Assembly (NCBI RefSeq): GCF_040807025.1
Contig: NC_090964.1
Coordinates: 8,580,214 to 8,644,213, forward strand
DNA from: Struthio camelus
Taxonomy: Eukaryota > Chordata > Aves > Struthioniformes > Struthionidae
DNA length: 64,000 nt
Direction: 5' to 3'
Shown here one piece after another: positions 28,001 through 41,374 of this stretch. A program made the translations under genes and the position numbers. The first letter of the stretch is position 1. Each line of letters begins with the position of its first letter. Under the pieces are notes generated by a model. That model was not told where the DNA came from and did no database searches. It saw only the letters and a list, made by a program, of their open reading frames with translations.

Positions 28001-31000
28001 CCAAGTACCACAGTGATGACTACATTAAATTTTTGAGATCTATTCGGCCAGATAACATGTCTGAGTACAGCAAGCAGATGCAAAGATGTAAGCTCTGCAT
28101 GTAGTAGTATAGTTTCTGCCAATTGTAAAATTCTTGCTTCCTGGGTCTACTTTAGGATTGTGGTAAAAAGAGTTGGAAGAAGCCCAGGAAAGTTGAATAT
28201 CTCCTGATTTATTTTTAATTTACTTGGCAAATCAAGCCATCTCTTTTGGCCTTGTGTTTTAATGGGAGCTCTTCTAAATTATCTTTCTGGCTCAGAGATG
28301 TCCAAACTACTCCATTTATGCGCTGCATGTATTTTGTGTCATTGCTTATCTTTAACCAAAAGGTATTGGGGTGGGAAAGGGTTGTACACGTTTTTTTTTT
28401 TTTTGTTTTTTGTTCCCCTTAAGGAGGGTGTTTGTTTATGTCCAAAATCTGCAGTAATGCAGAAGGATTTTCAGGGCCCAGAGAAGGGTTTGGAAATACA
28501 GGTGATTTGAATTGCATAGTGATAGCTGCCCACTTGGTCTGTGTTAGTGTGTTAGAATGGTAAATTTTGTGAGCTAATCTCTAGTTGTAACCTCTTGAGT
28601 CTATGAAAGTGCTAAGAATCTCTTTTCTTTACAACTTTATTGTTACAGAAACCTTTTTCCAGCCTCTTTGCAGCTCTGAGCTGATGCTCTTTGGCAATTG
28701 CTAGGCAGCAGACTAGGTTTCTAGCTAGTACAGACAAATGTGGGGGGAAGGCTCAAAGTTCATTTAAACAGTATTTTGATCATGCACACTGTAGTCTTTG
28801 AGCAGAAGACAGTTGTTAGCCCACAGGGTTCATTTATGTGAAGGAAGTGTAATTTCCAAATTGGAAGAGTTATGGGCCTCAAGTCTAAAGCAGATGCACT
28901 TGAAAATCTGGTATAAGCCAAAAGGGACAAGATAGTTGAGCACAAGCACATAAGAGGCATGTGTAATGTGGTTCATGAGTAATATATGTCAAAAGATTTC
29001 CTACAGAAAATAATATGCCTTAATGTACCAAAGTACATATTTGCACAAACTGAACTGTTTACCCCTGAAGCTGATATGGCTCACAAACACCCACTCTGCT
29101 CTCTCTGGTAGTCAATATTTTCTCTACTGTACTTTCACGGACATGTTTTTACCTGAAGGAGGCAGAATATGAAAACTAATCATAAACACGCGGGAGACCG
29201 ATCTTTCCTCAACAAGACCTGCAAAGTAGTAGCCTCTGCCTAGCTAGGGAACTAGCTCAGGAGACTCAAAACAGAGATTAGCAATACAGGAGACAATGTC
29301 ACCATTCCCAAGTACGGTGGCAGGTCTCTGTAGCCTGCTAGGTACTCTAGCTTTATTTTTGAGGAAAGAGTAGGTGCTGGGATTTCTGGAAGGACGTTTC
29401 CACCTTCCATGTTGGGCTCTGTCTGGTCACTCTCAGATACGAAGCTCCTCAACCACTCAGTGTAAGGAAGAAGGAGCATCTGTGCCTCGTATCTTGTACC
29501 AGAGCTTCATGCCTATAGCCAAATGATTGGCCCCTGTTGCTGGTTACCTCCCCTTGTAGTCCCGGCCGCTTGGAATGGCCTGGTGGGAAAAAGCCTAATT
29601 GACTTCTGTTTACACAGAGTTGCAGCTGGTATCTTTGCAGGTATAGCAGAGGGAAGCCCTCAAATACTGTCAGTGCTCCCCACAAAGTTCTGAAGGGCAG
29701 TAAAGGTAATGAGCAGTCTCTTTAATTTTATTCTGCTAATGCCTTGTTCTCTGTCTGAGGCCTTGGGAAGACTACTGCGCAAGGTGAAGGGCAAGGAACT
29801 TAATTTGTTGTAATGAGAAGCATGCAGAAATTCGCGACTTAAATTCTCCTCGCTTAACAGGGAAAGCTTCCAACCACCCCTTTGAATTAATTATTCCAGC
29901 TCTGCCACTTGCCGTGCCCTGCTGAAACAGTTGGAAAGGCAGGAGTAATTATTTCTTTCTGGGTCTCCTGATGGGTGCTGTCCATTTCAGAGATCTCAGC
30001 CCAGAATTGAAACCATTTAAATTCCTTTATCACACCATACAGTCTCTGTGGAGTCTATGCACTGAGGAGTTTCTCATGCTGCAAGGATCTGTACTATTTG
30101 TTCCTTTCTCATTAAGCATGGAAGAATATATTCTACAGATGTTGTTACAAAAATACAAATTTTTTTGTTCATAAAAGCAAATCTTAGATTCAGTACAAGT
30201 CTGTTGTTACTGTTTTTATTTTTAATCATGAAACTATTTACAGTAGAAATTTGGCCGGCCAAAATGATAGTACTGCTGAGAGCTTGAAAGTTGACTGTCC
30301 AATATGAAGTAAAAGGAATATACAAAGTGTAAAAGAACAGACGTGTTGTGAGTTCCTCCCTCAGTACACACTGTTATCCACTGTCTCCCTGCTTTCCTCC
30401 AGCAGTGCTGACGCTATTTACTTTCTCAGCTCCAGCAGGAAGCGGGAGCAAAGACCTTTCCTGCTCACCATGGTGAGATGGAGTGGTGACATGGAGCATC
30501 GTGCGCAGTGCCCTGTCCCTGGGGCTGAAGCACAGAGCCTGGGGGCTAGGCAGCACTGCTCCTGTGAGGTGTAAGCTTCCAGGGACGTGCCCGGTTCTGT
30601 TCGTGATCCGCGTGGGATAGCAAGGGGTGCTGGCCCCCATTTTGCACCGTTTGTCACGTGCCCCTGCTGACCAGCATGTGCTGCTGGAATAGAACAAAAT
30701 ACTGTAAATGTGCAGTCTCAACAAATGACGTTCAAGTTACTGCTAAGGATGTGTATCAGTATGACACAGCTTTTATTGATAGCATCTCTTCTCCACCCGC
30801 TCATTTTCCAACACGACTGACTGATTGTTGGATCCCCTTGAAGCATGCTCCGGTAGGTGGCGTGCCTCTCTCGCCAGAGCCCGTGGAACCTGCTTTTGTG
30901 TTTTCTCGCAAAGTGTAGGAAGGTCAGGAGCATCTTCCTTAAAGTAGCAACCTTTTTGCCTCGTTGGGAAATCCCAGGTTGATTGTATTAACGTTTTATT

Positions 31001-34000
31001 ATACGCGTGTGATGTTTTGTCTGTTTAAAATGTTTGATAGCTTATCTGCTCAGCTTCTTAAATCAGGTTGGTAGTATAGGCTTTGCCATTTATTTGTGGT
31101 TTTCTCTAACTCTTTTGTATTCTTTTCAAGTCAATGTTGGGGAAGACTGCCCTGTATTTGATGGGTTGTTTGAATTTTGTCAGCTCTCTGCTGGAGGCTC
31201 AGTTGGTAAGCTTACAAGTCATATGTTCTTTTCTTCTCTTAAGCAGATATGTCATGTATTTCCGTCCAGGAGAGAAATTTGTTGTTGGTGGTGGTGGTGG
31301 GGAACACATGTGAACCTATTTCCTGTGAACCTATTTCTGACTTCTTAAAAACTAGATCCATGTTTCTTCTCGTGTGAGAAGGCTTTGCATATTGACAGAT
31401 CCCTCTACATTTGTTAAGCCTGTCTTCACTAGTCCAAGTTACTTCAGTGAATGTATGAACGAATCCTTCTGAATGATATTACAGCATTGCAAGGGATAGG
31501 CTTAAAACAAACAAACAAAACCACCCAAGAACAACAACAAGGGTTTAATAAAAAATCCACGTGAGCTTTACAGAAAAGGTATTTTCCTTATTAAAAGAAA
31601 AAAAAAACCCCAACCTTGTTCCCAGTTGGTGTAATGTGGAAAGGAAAACTGCTTTTCCTGTTGCTTTTATGTTAAAAGCCACTTGTCTCTGGACCTGAGG
31701 CAAAGCAGGATTTGAAAGGTTTCAGTAAGCTCTCTGAAAGCTGGAACATTTAAAATGCTTTCACTATTTTCAGATACTTTGTTGCAGAAAGACACGATAT
31801 TGCGGAACTGTATTACTGTGCATAGAGGTTAAAGCTTTGTGGCTGCTACTCCCACAATGACGTCTGGAAATCTGTATTTCCTGTAACACACTTCAGCAGT
31901 TATACAAATACTGACTACAGCACTTTTTGAAATAGTTATGGTCTCTGGTCCCAAGGCTGTAGATTCCACAGAAAATATCTTTTTTTTTTTTTTTGATCCT
32001 GGGAGACTTGCAAAATTGCAGAAAGTTTGTGAGGAAACTGGGGGAAGAGGAGACCTGCCTTTGTCTAAATGCATGTTTTGTGAGGGCCTAAATATATGTT
32101 AGATAAAACTCTTCTTCATTAGTTTTTTGTTTGGGACAATGAGAAATCTGGACTGCCCTCAGCTGCGATCCAAGCTAGAATGCTGTAGGCTTGTTTTTGC
32201 AGATTTTATGCTTTGAGGCACAAGTGGGAAGTGGTCAAAGGTTTGTGCAGGCAAAATGGAGGCTGAATGTCTTTTCTCTTGCCTCTTGTTAGTTTGTTGA
32301 GACATCCGGTGCTTAAACCTTTGAGTTTGTGCTTTAAGTACCCCCCCCCAACACACATAAGCAATCATGTGATCATAAGGGACCTCTGTTTTGCCTCTCT
32401 GTCTCTGTCATGGGTCCTTTGCCCTTGTGCTACCATTTTATAATTCTCTCCCTACAGCCAGTGCTGTGAAGCTAAACAAGCAACAGACGGATATTGCTGT
32501 GAATTGGGCAGGAGGCCTTCATCATGCTAAGAAGTCGGAGGCTTCTGGCTTTTGTTATGTCAACGACATTGTTTTGGCTATCTTGGAGCTCCTAAAGTAC
32601 GTGCAGTACTACTTACCCCTTTTGTTTGTCTGTTCTTCTGCATTTCCTCTGTTTTTAGCATTTTTTTTTTCCAGTTTGCTGCTTTTGTTGCCTTTGTAGC
32701 AGTGTGTTTTCTGGGGAGGGTTTAATCAGATGTCGCTTGGGATCTTTGGATCCCAAAAGAGGGCACTCTTTGGAGTACCCTCTCTCCAGAAGGGTGTCTT
32801 TACTTGTAGCATTGTGCAGTAGGCAAAAGGTTTGGAGCATCGTCTGACTGCTCTTAGACCGTTCTTCCCCCTCACAAAAAGGGGGCACTGCTGTAGGATG
32901 TCTGCTGGTTACCACCCTGATGGCTTTTTGCTCAAGTCAAACCTCAGTGGGAGGCTTGAACATGAACCGCGGAGTCTGTTGATTGAATCTGAATAAACTG
33001 AGTTGAATCTGCCTTCAAAGATCAATTGCAGCAGTAAAAGCCACTTAGTTTTACTCAGTGATTCTGTTCCTCTGCTGACCAAGGCATATGGCCGTTCTTG
33101 GCACCTCGTTTGCTTTTACTCCAGAGAGACAGCTGGCTGGTAGCTGTGCAGCCTGGGGATTAGCACCAAATTCTTTGCTCTCCTCCCATTTGCTCTGCTG
33201 GTGAAGGCAGTTTCTACTCTGAAGAAATGCGGCATTTTGACTTTCTTCTGCTCCTAGGTATCATCAGAGAGTGCTGTATATTGACATTGATATTCACCAT
33301 GGAGATGGCGTGGAGGAAGCCTTTTATACCACAGACCGTGTCATGACCGTGTCCTTTCATAAGTACGGAGAATACTTCCCAGGAACAGGAGACCTGAGGG
33401 TGAGAATGCAGGCTTAGCAGAAGAGCTCCCTGGAATATGGTTTCTTCCATCTCTTTGCTGTCATACTAATTTAACTAAAATCACTGTTCTTTTGGGTTTT
33501 CCTACTTTAAATGTATGCTCTCAAAATAGCATCCTTTTGTTGAGGGGGAAATGTGTATATGGGAGGCAGCTGGCTTGACTCCTGGAGAGGGTGCTTTGTT
33601 CCTGTGATCGTGTATAGGCAGCCTTCTGGTGGGATTATGCTCAGAAAAGTGACTCTGAAGATGGCATCTTGGTCACCTGTAGCTACTTGCAAACTCAGTG
33701 TGGTCACAGGAGCTTTTTGGTGTATGTTTATCAGGGAGTGCTTTTGTGTGTGTTGGTATATCTTGTTGGCGTTTCCTCCTATGAGTCAGTTCTGCGCGTT
33801 AATGAATCCTGTGGTGTTATCTGTGGCACTCTTTCAAGTTAGATACAGGTGTGGTTCACTTTGACTTCTGCTGTTGCCAGAATGCTATTCTCATGGGTGA
33901 AAGGTCCCTTACTCGTTTTACGCCCTTTTTAGTGTAATATGGAATTACATTCCCCTGATCTAAATTCTCTTGCCTTTCACTTGTGAGTGATTACCTGTTG

Positions 34001-37000
34001 AGGAAATGATTGTGGCGTAAGTTGAATGCCAAGTGGCTTGTTTCATTTCCTTTTCTACCTGTGATCCCACAATACTCTCAGGCTTTTAATGTCCAGGTAG
34101 TGAGTCGAACAGCGAGGGCCAAATGCACCCGCTTACGCCACGTTGCTGTGGTTATACTGTGGCTCTGCTGGAGTCAACTGACTCTTGTCCTTTTACGCCA
34201 AGACGGTATTTGTCCCAGAGAGCCTAGGCTTAGATTTGGATAACACTGATGGAATCTCAGACTTCCCTTCCCAAGTTGATGGATGGTTTGGGTACTGCAA
34301 TTGGTTCTTTGCTGACCTTGTGGTCTCTCCTGTCTTTCACTCTAATAGGATATTGGTGCAGGCAAAGGCAAGTATTATGCTGTCAACTATCCCCTCCGGG
34401 ACGGAATTGATGATGAGTCGTATGAGGCAATATTCAAGCCGGTAAGCGTCTTTGCTGAGTGATTCTTTATGGGGTGATACTTTGTCGTCTTGGTGGCTCA
34501 GGGAGACGCTCTTTGGGGAGATTGTGCTCTGTTATGAGATTCTTCGGGGCTGTATTCCTGCATAACAATTGCAGCCTGTCATCTGTAGACTTCTATTTGT
34601 AAGAGCCTCACTGTTATCAATATAGGAGAGTCAACAGCTGCGAGAACACTAGGGACGTCTTCATGTCACTTGGTGACATGGACGTTACTGGGTTATTGTG
34701 ACACTGTCCTGTGGAGAGTGTGTAACAACGGGTTTCTTGTTTAGGTGATATCTAAAGTGATGGAGACGTTCCAGCCTAGTGCAGTTGTCTTGCAGTGTGG
34801 ATCGGATTCTCTGTCAGGGGACAGGCTGGGTTGTTTTAATCTAACCATCAAAGGTAAGAGTACGGTGTTGCCGCCAAAATAGCCAGGCCAGGTCCGTGAT
34901 CTTGAGAAGCCAGAGCTGTAGAGTAGAGTGTCCATGTTAAACTGGCATAACTAGTATAGTTAGATTGCATTGAAAAGTTTTCTTCCTTATACCGTGAGTC
35001 TATGACCTTTTCCCACCGCCTTTGCTACAGGTCATGCCAAGTGTGTGGAGTTTGTAAAAAGTTTTAATTTGCCTATGCTGATGCTGGGAGGAGGTGGCTA
35101 TACAATCCGCAATGTAGCGAGATGCTGGACCTACGAAACTGCTGTGGCTTTGGACACTGAAATTCCAAACGGTAATTCTCCCCGGAGTCTTTGAAGTAAG
35201 AGTAAGAGAAAATGACTGTCTAGTAACGGAGCTCAGGGCATGATGTTGCTGTGGAAGGTATAACAACCCTGAGATATTTCGCTAGCTCTTGATTATTACT
35301 ATGCAAGAGTATTTGGAAAATGCGATTTGCAGTAGCTGTTCTTGTTTACACTTTAGTCCTGTAGCTCTCACCTGCAGCAAAAAGTATCCAGTAGTCTTGC
35401 TGTCTTACTGAAACGAGGTGGCCTTCTACTGAAAACTTTCATGCATGCTGATAGTGTCTGACTGCCAAGTGAGCTTTGACCTCGCTGTTGCTAAGCTGTC
35501 TGTTTTGATCTGAGTTTTGGCTATGAGAGCTTCCGCTCCTACCTCTAGGGTAACGTACTTGTGTCTTTATGTATGCGGTATGTGCGTGGTATTTCACTAC
35601 TGGTCCAGCGATAATTTGGTATTTGCTCTGTTTTGACTTTTCTGCAGAGCTTCCATATAACGACTATTTTGAGTACTTTGGGCCAGACTTCAAACTCCAC
35701 ATCAGTCCCTCAAACATGACCAACCAGAATACAAATGAGTATCTCGAGAAGATCAAGTAAGTGTTTACGTCCCTCAGCAGGAGTGGCATCTTCTGCTGGG
35801 GGCTTCACAGCTGTGGGTGGCTCCTTGCTAATGGAGGTGTTCCTTTCTTGGCTGGATCTAGGCAACGTCTCTTTGAGAATTTGCGCATGCTGCCTCATGC
35901 TCCTGGCGTCCAGATGCAGCCAATTCCTGAGGATGCTGTTCAGGAAGACAGTGGAGATGAAGAGGAAGAAGATCCTGAGAAACGCATTTCAAGTATGTGC
36001 TTGCCTTGGGCATGGTTGCATTGCCTTGCTGGGAAACACGCTGTTCAGAGCCTGTGGGTGCCAAAGCTGAACAGGATCAGGAAGCTGGAGAAGTGCACAG
36101 GCTTTAAGCTGCGTTACTCTATTAAAGAGAGGAGGATATGTGATATGGATTTCTCTTGACTCTGGAGTCCTTAAATTTGAATCACCTTTGTAATTGATTT
36201 TATAAGATCAAGCTCTGATGCTAAGCATTGCTTGCAGGGCTGGTAGATTCCTTCTCCCTTGAAGAAATGGCACTTTTGCTAGATAATTTCCATAATGGAA
36301 GAACCTAGGCTTTAATGTGAGGGTTGAAACAATTACTGTGATGTAGATGCAATGACAGAGTACTTTCCAGGAGACTGGCAGGTTTGATCCCAGAAGTTGC
36401 CTTCCACAGTGAAAATGCTAGTTTATATCTAGTTTGGCTGATGGCCTTTTAGACCTGGCAGTCAGACTTTCCCGGTGTGAGGTTGGTTAACCTGCTTACA
36501 CTGTCAAGTCTAAACATCACTCTGTGCTTAATCCGAGTTGTACATGTGATCTTGGATCTTAGACATAAGCAGTCAAGAGCGATCAGTCCACAGATAAAGC
36601 AGTTAGAAAGATAAAGTGTTTTTGTTGTGGCCTTATTGTGGTTTATTTAGGCTTAGTTCATTCCGGTGTGCAGATGTACTCGGAGAAGTTAGTGTTTGCT
36701 GTCTCCTGGCTTCTAAACCTGCTGAGACAACTGCTTGTCCCCTTCATTCTCAGTTCGCAATTCTGATAAGAGAATATCCTGTGACGAAGAATTCTCTGAC
36801 TCTGAAGACGAAGGAGAAGGAGGGCGCAAAAATGTTGCCAACTTTAAGAAAGCTAAGCGGGTGAAAACAGAAGAGGAAAAGGAGGAAGAGGAGAAGAAAG
36901 GTAAGCATGAGAGCGAGGACTGGAAGTCCTCCTAGCTTCGTAGAACTTTGTCTGGCATGCGTGTACCCTTGACTCTCTCTCTTGTTCTTTCATGGCTTGG

Positions 37001-37664
37001 GACGTTTATCCTTTCTGAAGGACTGAGGGGAACTCTGCTTTCTGTTTTTTAATTTGGGCTTAACAAGTTAGTTCTGGTCTAATATCTTGTCTCCATTTTC
37101 ATGTCCCATGTCCCTGCAGGCTATTTTTCTACTGCTCTACTATGTGTCTTTTTTTCTTTTCTAGATGAGAAAGAAGAGGAAAAAGCAAAAGAGGAGAAAG
37201 CAGAACCCAAAGGGTGAGCCCTGTATCCTGGCATGGCAGTTAAATAGCTGCATTTGTATTTCCTTAGGCATCTGCCTATGCCTCTTTTGGGATGTTGCAT
37301 AACTTGTGGGGTTTGGAGGCGAGACATGGTAGTCTGGGTGGCTTTGTCATGGGCTTGTGACAGGAAGGAGTTTGCACGCGCAGAACGCCATAACTGAAAG
37401 CACTGCAAGAGCCCTCAATGAAAAGGGCTTAAAAATGCTGGGCATTCATTCAGTACCATTTTGCATGTCAGCGACATGCAAGTTTTAGATGCAGCTTGAC
37501 ATCGGAGCGTGGTAAGTGTGTTTAGGACAGGCCATCTAAGCAGCATTCTTTATGTTGTGGCTCTAGCCTGTTGTTAAAGCTTTCCACAGACCGAGTTGTT
37601 TGTCTAAAGCAAACTCTTCACTGCTTGCTTTCACAGGGTGAAGGAAGAGACTAAATCTGCCTAA
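22096..37664 (+). CDS. HDAC1: HDAC1, class I histone deacetylase (complete, 14 coding exons)
   Basis: Predicted 480 aa. Exons: 22096-22144, 27407-27519, 27970-28087, 31131-31205, 32458-32596, 33258-33399, 34349-34441, 34745-34853, 35031-35171, 35648-35756, 35862-35992, 36754-36900, 37165-37213, 37637-37664 (TAA 37662-37664). All are GT-AG with continuous phase. It removes acetyl groups from histone lysines as the zinc-dependent catalytic subunit of Sin3, NuRD and CoREST complexes in the nucleus. [18 protein letters not shown] starts the fold. GGLHHAKK carries His140/His141, DIDIHHGDG the Asp/His zinc ligands, [12 protein letters not shown] the third zinc Asp region, and [14 protein letters not shown] the catalytic Tyr. 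The acidic tail has [11 protein letters not shown] (CK2 sites in mammals) and sumoylation-type VKTE and VKEE motifs near its end. Exon 1 codes only 16 residues and is followed by a 5.3-kb intron holding a minisatellite. Confidence 0.98.
22312..23262. repeat. G-rich minisatellite (about 43-53-bp units, about 18-19 copies) in HDAC1 intron 1
   Basis: Units contain gcagtgggggatgggtaatg, then ggggctgtggggggccgtgg and ggggctgggagyt. The gcagtggggga core recurs roughly every 43-53 bp from about 22330 to 23205, with full and shortened unit types intermixed. It begins under 200 bp after the exon 1 donor. The plus, non-template strand carries many runs of five or more G. Long open frames across it on both strands are repeat artefacts. 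Confidence 0.95.
23263..27406 (+). other. HDAC1: HDAC1 intron 1, remainder
   Basis: A G/A-rich, degenerate continuation of the repeat tract runs to about 23950. After that the sequence becomes AT-richer and unique-looking. A small three-copy repeat of a gtctctgtgcayrttcacagctgcc unit lies at about 24310-24405. No exon, RNA gene or transposon is recognised. Confidence 0.55.
30360..30670. other. GC-rich block inside HDAC1 intron 3, identity unknown
   Basis: About 300 bp of markedly higher GC content within an AT-rich intron. It has an open minus-strand frame of about 116 codons (30374-30724) that matches no family I know. The adjoining 30170-30350 is T-rich and holds minus-strand AATAAA-like sequence. 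It may be an old inserted fragment or simply local composition. Confidence 0.25.
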
Positions 37665-39335
37665 GATGGCTGCAGCTGGACAATACCTGTCAGTGCGTAG
37701 TTATCATAGGTTAGCTTCTCTGGTTGCCTCCCATTCCACAGGATTTATATTTTATATATGTTTCTGTATATATTTCTATATAAATATATAAATGACTTGA
37801 GAACTGTAAATTATTCCTTGCTGCACTCCGCTGGGAGCAGATAGGGAGGATTCTGCGGAGTAGACAGACCTGCACTGCCCAGAATTGGTGACTGGGAAGT
37901 TTCACTCTTGCCTTCCACTGCCTCCTTGGTGTGTCTTTAAAAAATCACTTCCTTTCTTTACTTTCTCCTCTGAAATAACCGCCCTTGAAAAAGAATAATT
38001 TAAGTAGAAGTAGTATCTGCGTTTCAGGTTAGGTGGAAAGATGGCCATGAAATGTTTTTATTTGTTTGGTGGGAGATATGAGTTCCCAAATGAAGCCTGT
38101 GAGAGACTGACTATTCCTTTGGTCTTCAGTCTGATTCCACCATGGCAAGTAACTGCAAGCTGGTGCCGCTTCTCAGGGTCAAATAGTGCAGTTCTTGAAT
38201 AGAGTTGGCTACCTCCCTGCAGCAAACTTGTGGAAAGAGATGAAGCAGCTTAAAAGCACATTTCAAAAGTGCTTTAGTGAATCAGCCCAAGAGCCCTCCA
38301 GGTGCAGATCTGGAAAACACAAAATGAAAATCGCCCTAATGTGGTTGTTAACGTTTTCCGCAGTCTTGCAGATCCAGTTAGTGTGGCAGCATTATGCATC
38401 TCAAATAAGAGAAGGGATGAAATTTTTATACTTTTTTTTTCCCTATACCAACGCCCCTCTTTGGGGGAGGAGAGAAGTGAGTTACTGCCCATTTGGCCTC
38501 TGGCTTCGCTTTCCCTGCTTGTTCTGCCCTCGGCTACGCGTGCTGTAATGTGCTTTCTCAGTACTGATCTGTGTCCTAGGCTGAAACCACTGCAGAAATT
38601 CCCAAGTCATCTAAAGACCAGACTGAACAGAGCCCAGCTGAAACCTCTTGTCGATGTGTGTCACTCACTGCAAAATTCTCTGAAGTGAAGTACAAATGTT
38701 TTCAAATCGAACCTTTTCTCTCTCTTGCTGTCAAGGCCAGTAAACGTGGAGAACCTTTTTATCTGCAGTCTGAGCTGTTATCTTTACAAGGAAACAGCAG
38801 ATGGGGCTCTGTACATTTTTATAGCTACTCCTCTTCCTACTCCCACACATTATCTCACCCCCAAAGGTCTTTTGTGACCAGGACTGGCCTTTTTCTTGCA
38901 TCTCCCTTTTTACAGCTGATCGTTAGATGAGCTTTCTGTGAAGTGCTTTGCTGAGCTCCAGCTTTGCAGAAGTTTTGCAGGCGGTTTTGACTCGCTGCTC
39001 TCCTTTCTCAGGGGGATTCCTCTGTCCACAAGAGGATCTGTACCTCCCACGGAGCGCTGCTGATGGTTTCGACTCTAAATAATGCTGCTAACTTAACACA
39101 GGTTATTTTTTAAATGTTTTATTTTTTTAAATACTTTTTTCCCCTTTTCCACCGTGAGTTTTTTAGTCTCTTTGAATCTGAGTGACATGTCACTCCTGCT
39201 CTTCAGTGTTTGTATGTGAAGCGAGAGAGATCAGTGTATCTTTGTGTCTGGGGGGAAAATATATTGTGGTTTTCTAAAGATGCTTTTATTTTGAATTTTG
39301 AGAATCTTTGTAATAAAACTGGTACATTTCTATGG
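37665..39335 (+). other. HDAC1: HDAC1 3' UTR
   Basis: About 1.65 kb following the stop, with T-rich and AU-rich stretches (ttttatatatgtttctgtat near 37750, and a long T/A tract near 39100-39140). It ends at the poly(A) hexamer at 39312-39317. No conserved frame is present. Confidence 0.75.
39312..39317 (+). terminator. HDAC1: HDAC1 poly(A) signal
   Basis: AATAAA in ttgtaataaaactgg, followed by a GT-rich segment (ggcgtgagtttgtgctg) at 39338-39354 that suits a downstream element. Confidence 0.85.
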
Positions 39336-41374
39336 TTGGCGTGAGTTTGTGCTGCTTTCTGCTGAGAGGAAACACTAGGTTAGAGTGGGAGTTCTGTTTT
39401 CAGTCATTGCTGGAAAATGGTGCAGTAGCTTGGTCTTGATCGTGATGTGTAGATTCCAACAAAAAAAAAAAAGACAGCTGAAATAAGGCTTTGCAGAGAA
39501 AGGTGAGGCATGATTATTCTCCCCCCCCCCCCTTTCAAGAAGGGGGCTAGATATGAAGGCTGAAATTGATCTATCGGAGCCTATAGCATTTTATGTGGAA
39601 CATACTGTGTGCTACATGTAAAAGCTTGCTTTAGTTCCTTTTGTAGACTTTTTTTTTTCTCCACTTTATAAAATAGCCTTGAAATTCTCCTCGTGACTCC
39701 TCTCTCCAGGAAAGGTAAGTGGAAATACCATCGGTTTTGGGTGCTCACACCTCTTTCACGAAGGATCACTGGGTGATTCTTTGGTCTCTTCCCTAAAGTA
39801 CATCTGGGTTCACATCCAGCAGCGTTGCTGATGCTAACGGGGTTTGTGGTTTGTTCAGAGTTTAGTACTTCATGCAGATGACTCTTGTTCTGAAAGCAAT
39901 GTTAATCTGGAAAGGGAATAATTAGTTATGGGAAGGGAGCATTTTTTGGATGAACTGAAGTGCTTTTTATCTGGTATCTTTTATCTGGTGAAAAAGTTTC
40001 TTTAATGAAATTAGGAGCGGGTTAATTTTTGCTTTGCTTAGAACTGAGTGCAGATCACATAGCTGGAATGCAGATTGCAGGTTCATAAGCCAAATCTGCT
40101 GTTTCTGTAGTTAAAGAAAAGCTTTGAGTGGCACAGTTGACTTCCATTGCTGTAATAATACTCCACTATACTTAGTTATCTTCCTTCCTATAGCAGACAA
40201 TCAAAATCCTCTTTTCTTTCGACAGAAATAACCATACAATTCAAGTTCACCCCTGCCTGTGTGCCACTGCAGTCGTCCTTCTCTCTGTTTCAGTGTTTCT
40301 TAAAATGGCTGCCGGGAGGCTGGGTGCTAGCAAGTACTGCTCACCCTGGCAGATGCGTTGAGCCCGGTGTCTCAGCTGGAGCACACTGCAGCTGCATCTA
40401 GCATGACACGCAGAGCAATCTTGCAAGCTTAGAAATGCTGTGCGGACCGCACTGCCTCTATTTAAAAGACTGGGTTTGGCCCCTCAACTAATAGGGATTT
40501 GTGCCCTACTGAATGCGGGAGCAGGTCCCTTGCTTTAGTTTTGCACCATTTGATAGGATGTGCTGCGTAAAACTAAGATTCAGGCTGCTTCCATCTACCT
40601 CGGGGCTACAGAAGAGCATTTATCTTCCCTGTACCAGCCCCTAGCTTACCAGGCATGGTGCCAATGGTGGTCCTCGCTTTTCTTTGGACTCCTCTTTGCC
40701 AGCTGAAACAGCAGAGGCTGATTGATCAGGGAATCAGAAGTAGGCCACCAACTGAAAGAGGCTATAACCTTCATGCTCTGAGCTCTGCTGCAGTTGGGTA
40801 GTGCCCTCTGTTTTATGCCTAGTTGGCCTGTATCCTGGTAGAGCTCACAGTAGAGCTGATAGAGGCACCTGCTTTGCCTTCCTTTTTTCCATGGAAAGGG
40901 ACTCTTCCCTCCCTGTGCTTAGAAGGATGTAAATAGCATAGTTCTTATGCTCTGGGACCTCTCTTTAGGAGAGAGCAACAGATTTTAGGCTGAGGCTTTT
41001 CCTAAAGGAACTATGCATTTAAAAAACAACAACAACAAAAAAAAACCCTAGGCTGAGAAACTTCCTACGGTGGGCTACCTGGGCTGGGTCGAGTAAAGTA
41101 TGGGCTCCCCTCCCTCGCCCCAGGAGAAGTTTGGTTAGACCTTTAAGGAAGCAGAGGTCCAGAGCAGCTAGATGAACAGTGATCTCGAGGTAGTGACAAC
41201 AGGCTTGTGTGAGAAAGTCCTTTGTGGCTGTAGCTCTACATCTGCTGCAAGTCAATTAACTGCTAGCAGAGCTAGGGCTAGAGTGATTAAATGCAGCAGC
41301 TGGTGAACTAAATCAGCAACTGCCATCTTCCCTGGCCCTTGTTTGGCATCCGGGACAAGAAGGACTCAAGCTCA
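39336..41374. other. Intergenic spacer between HDAC1 and MARCKSL1 3' ends
   Basis: About 2 kb of moderately AT-rich sequence between two convergent 3' ends. It contains homopolymer tracts (C-run near 39521-39533, A/AAC-rich tract at 41020-41048). No coding frame, RNA gene or recognisable element was found. Confidence 0.6.

Noticed and set aside
41020-41048. A-rich tract (aacaacaacaac then A-run) as the tail of a retroposed element
   Set aside because: No LINE/CR1-like or SINE-like sequence, nor target-site duplication, was recognised next to it. A simple A-rich tract is sufficient.
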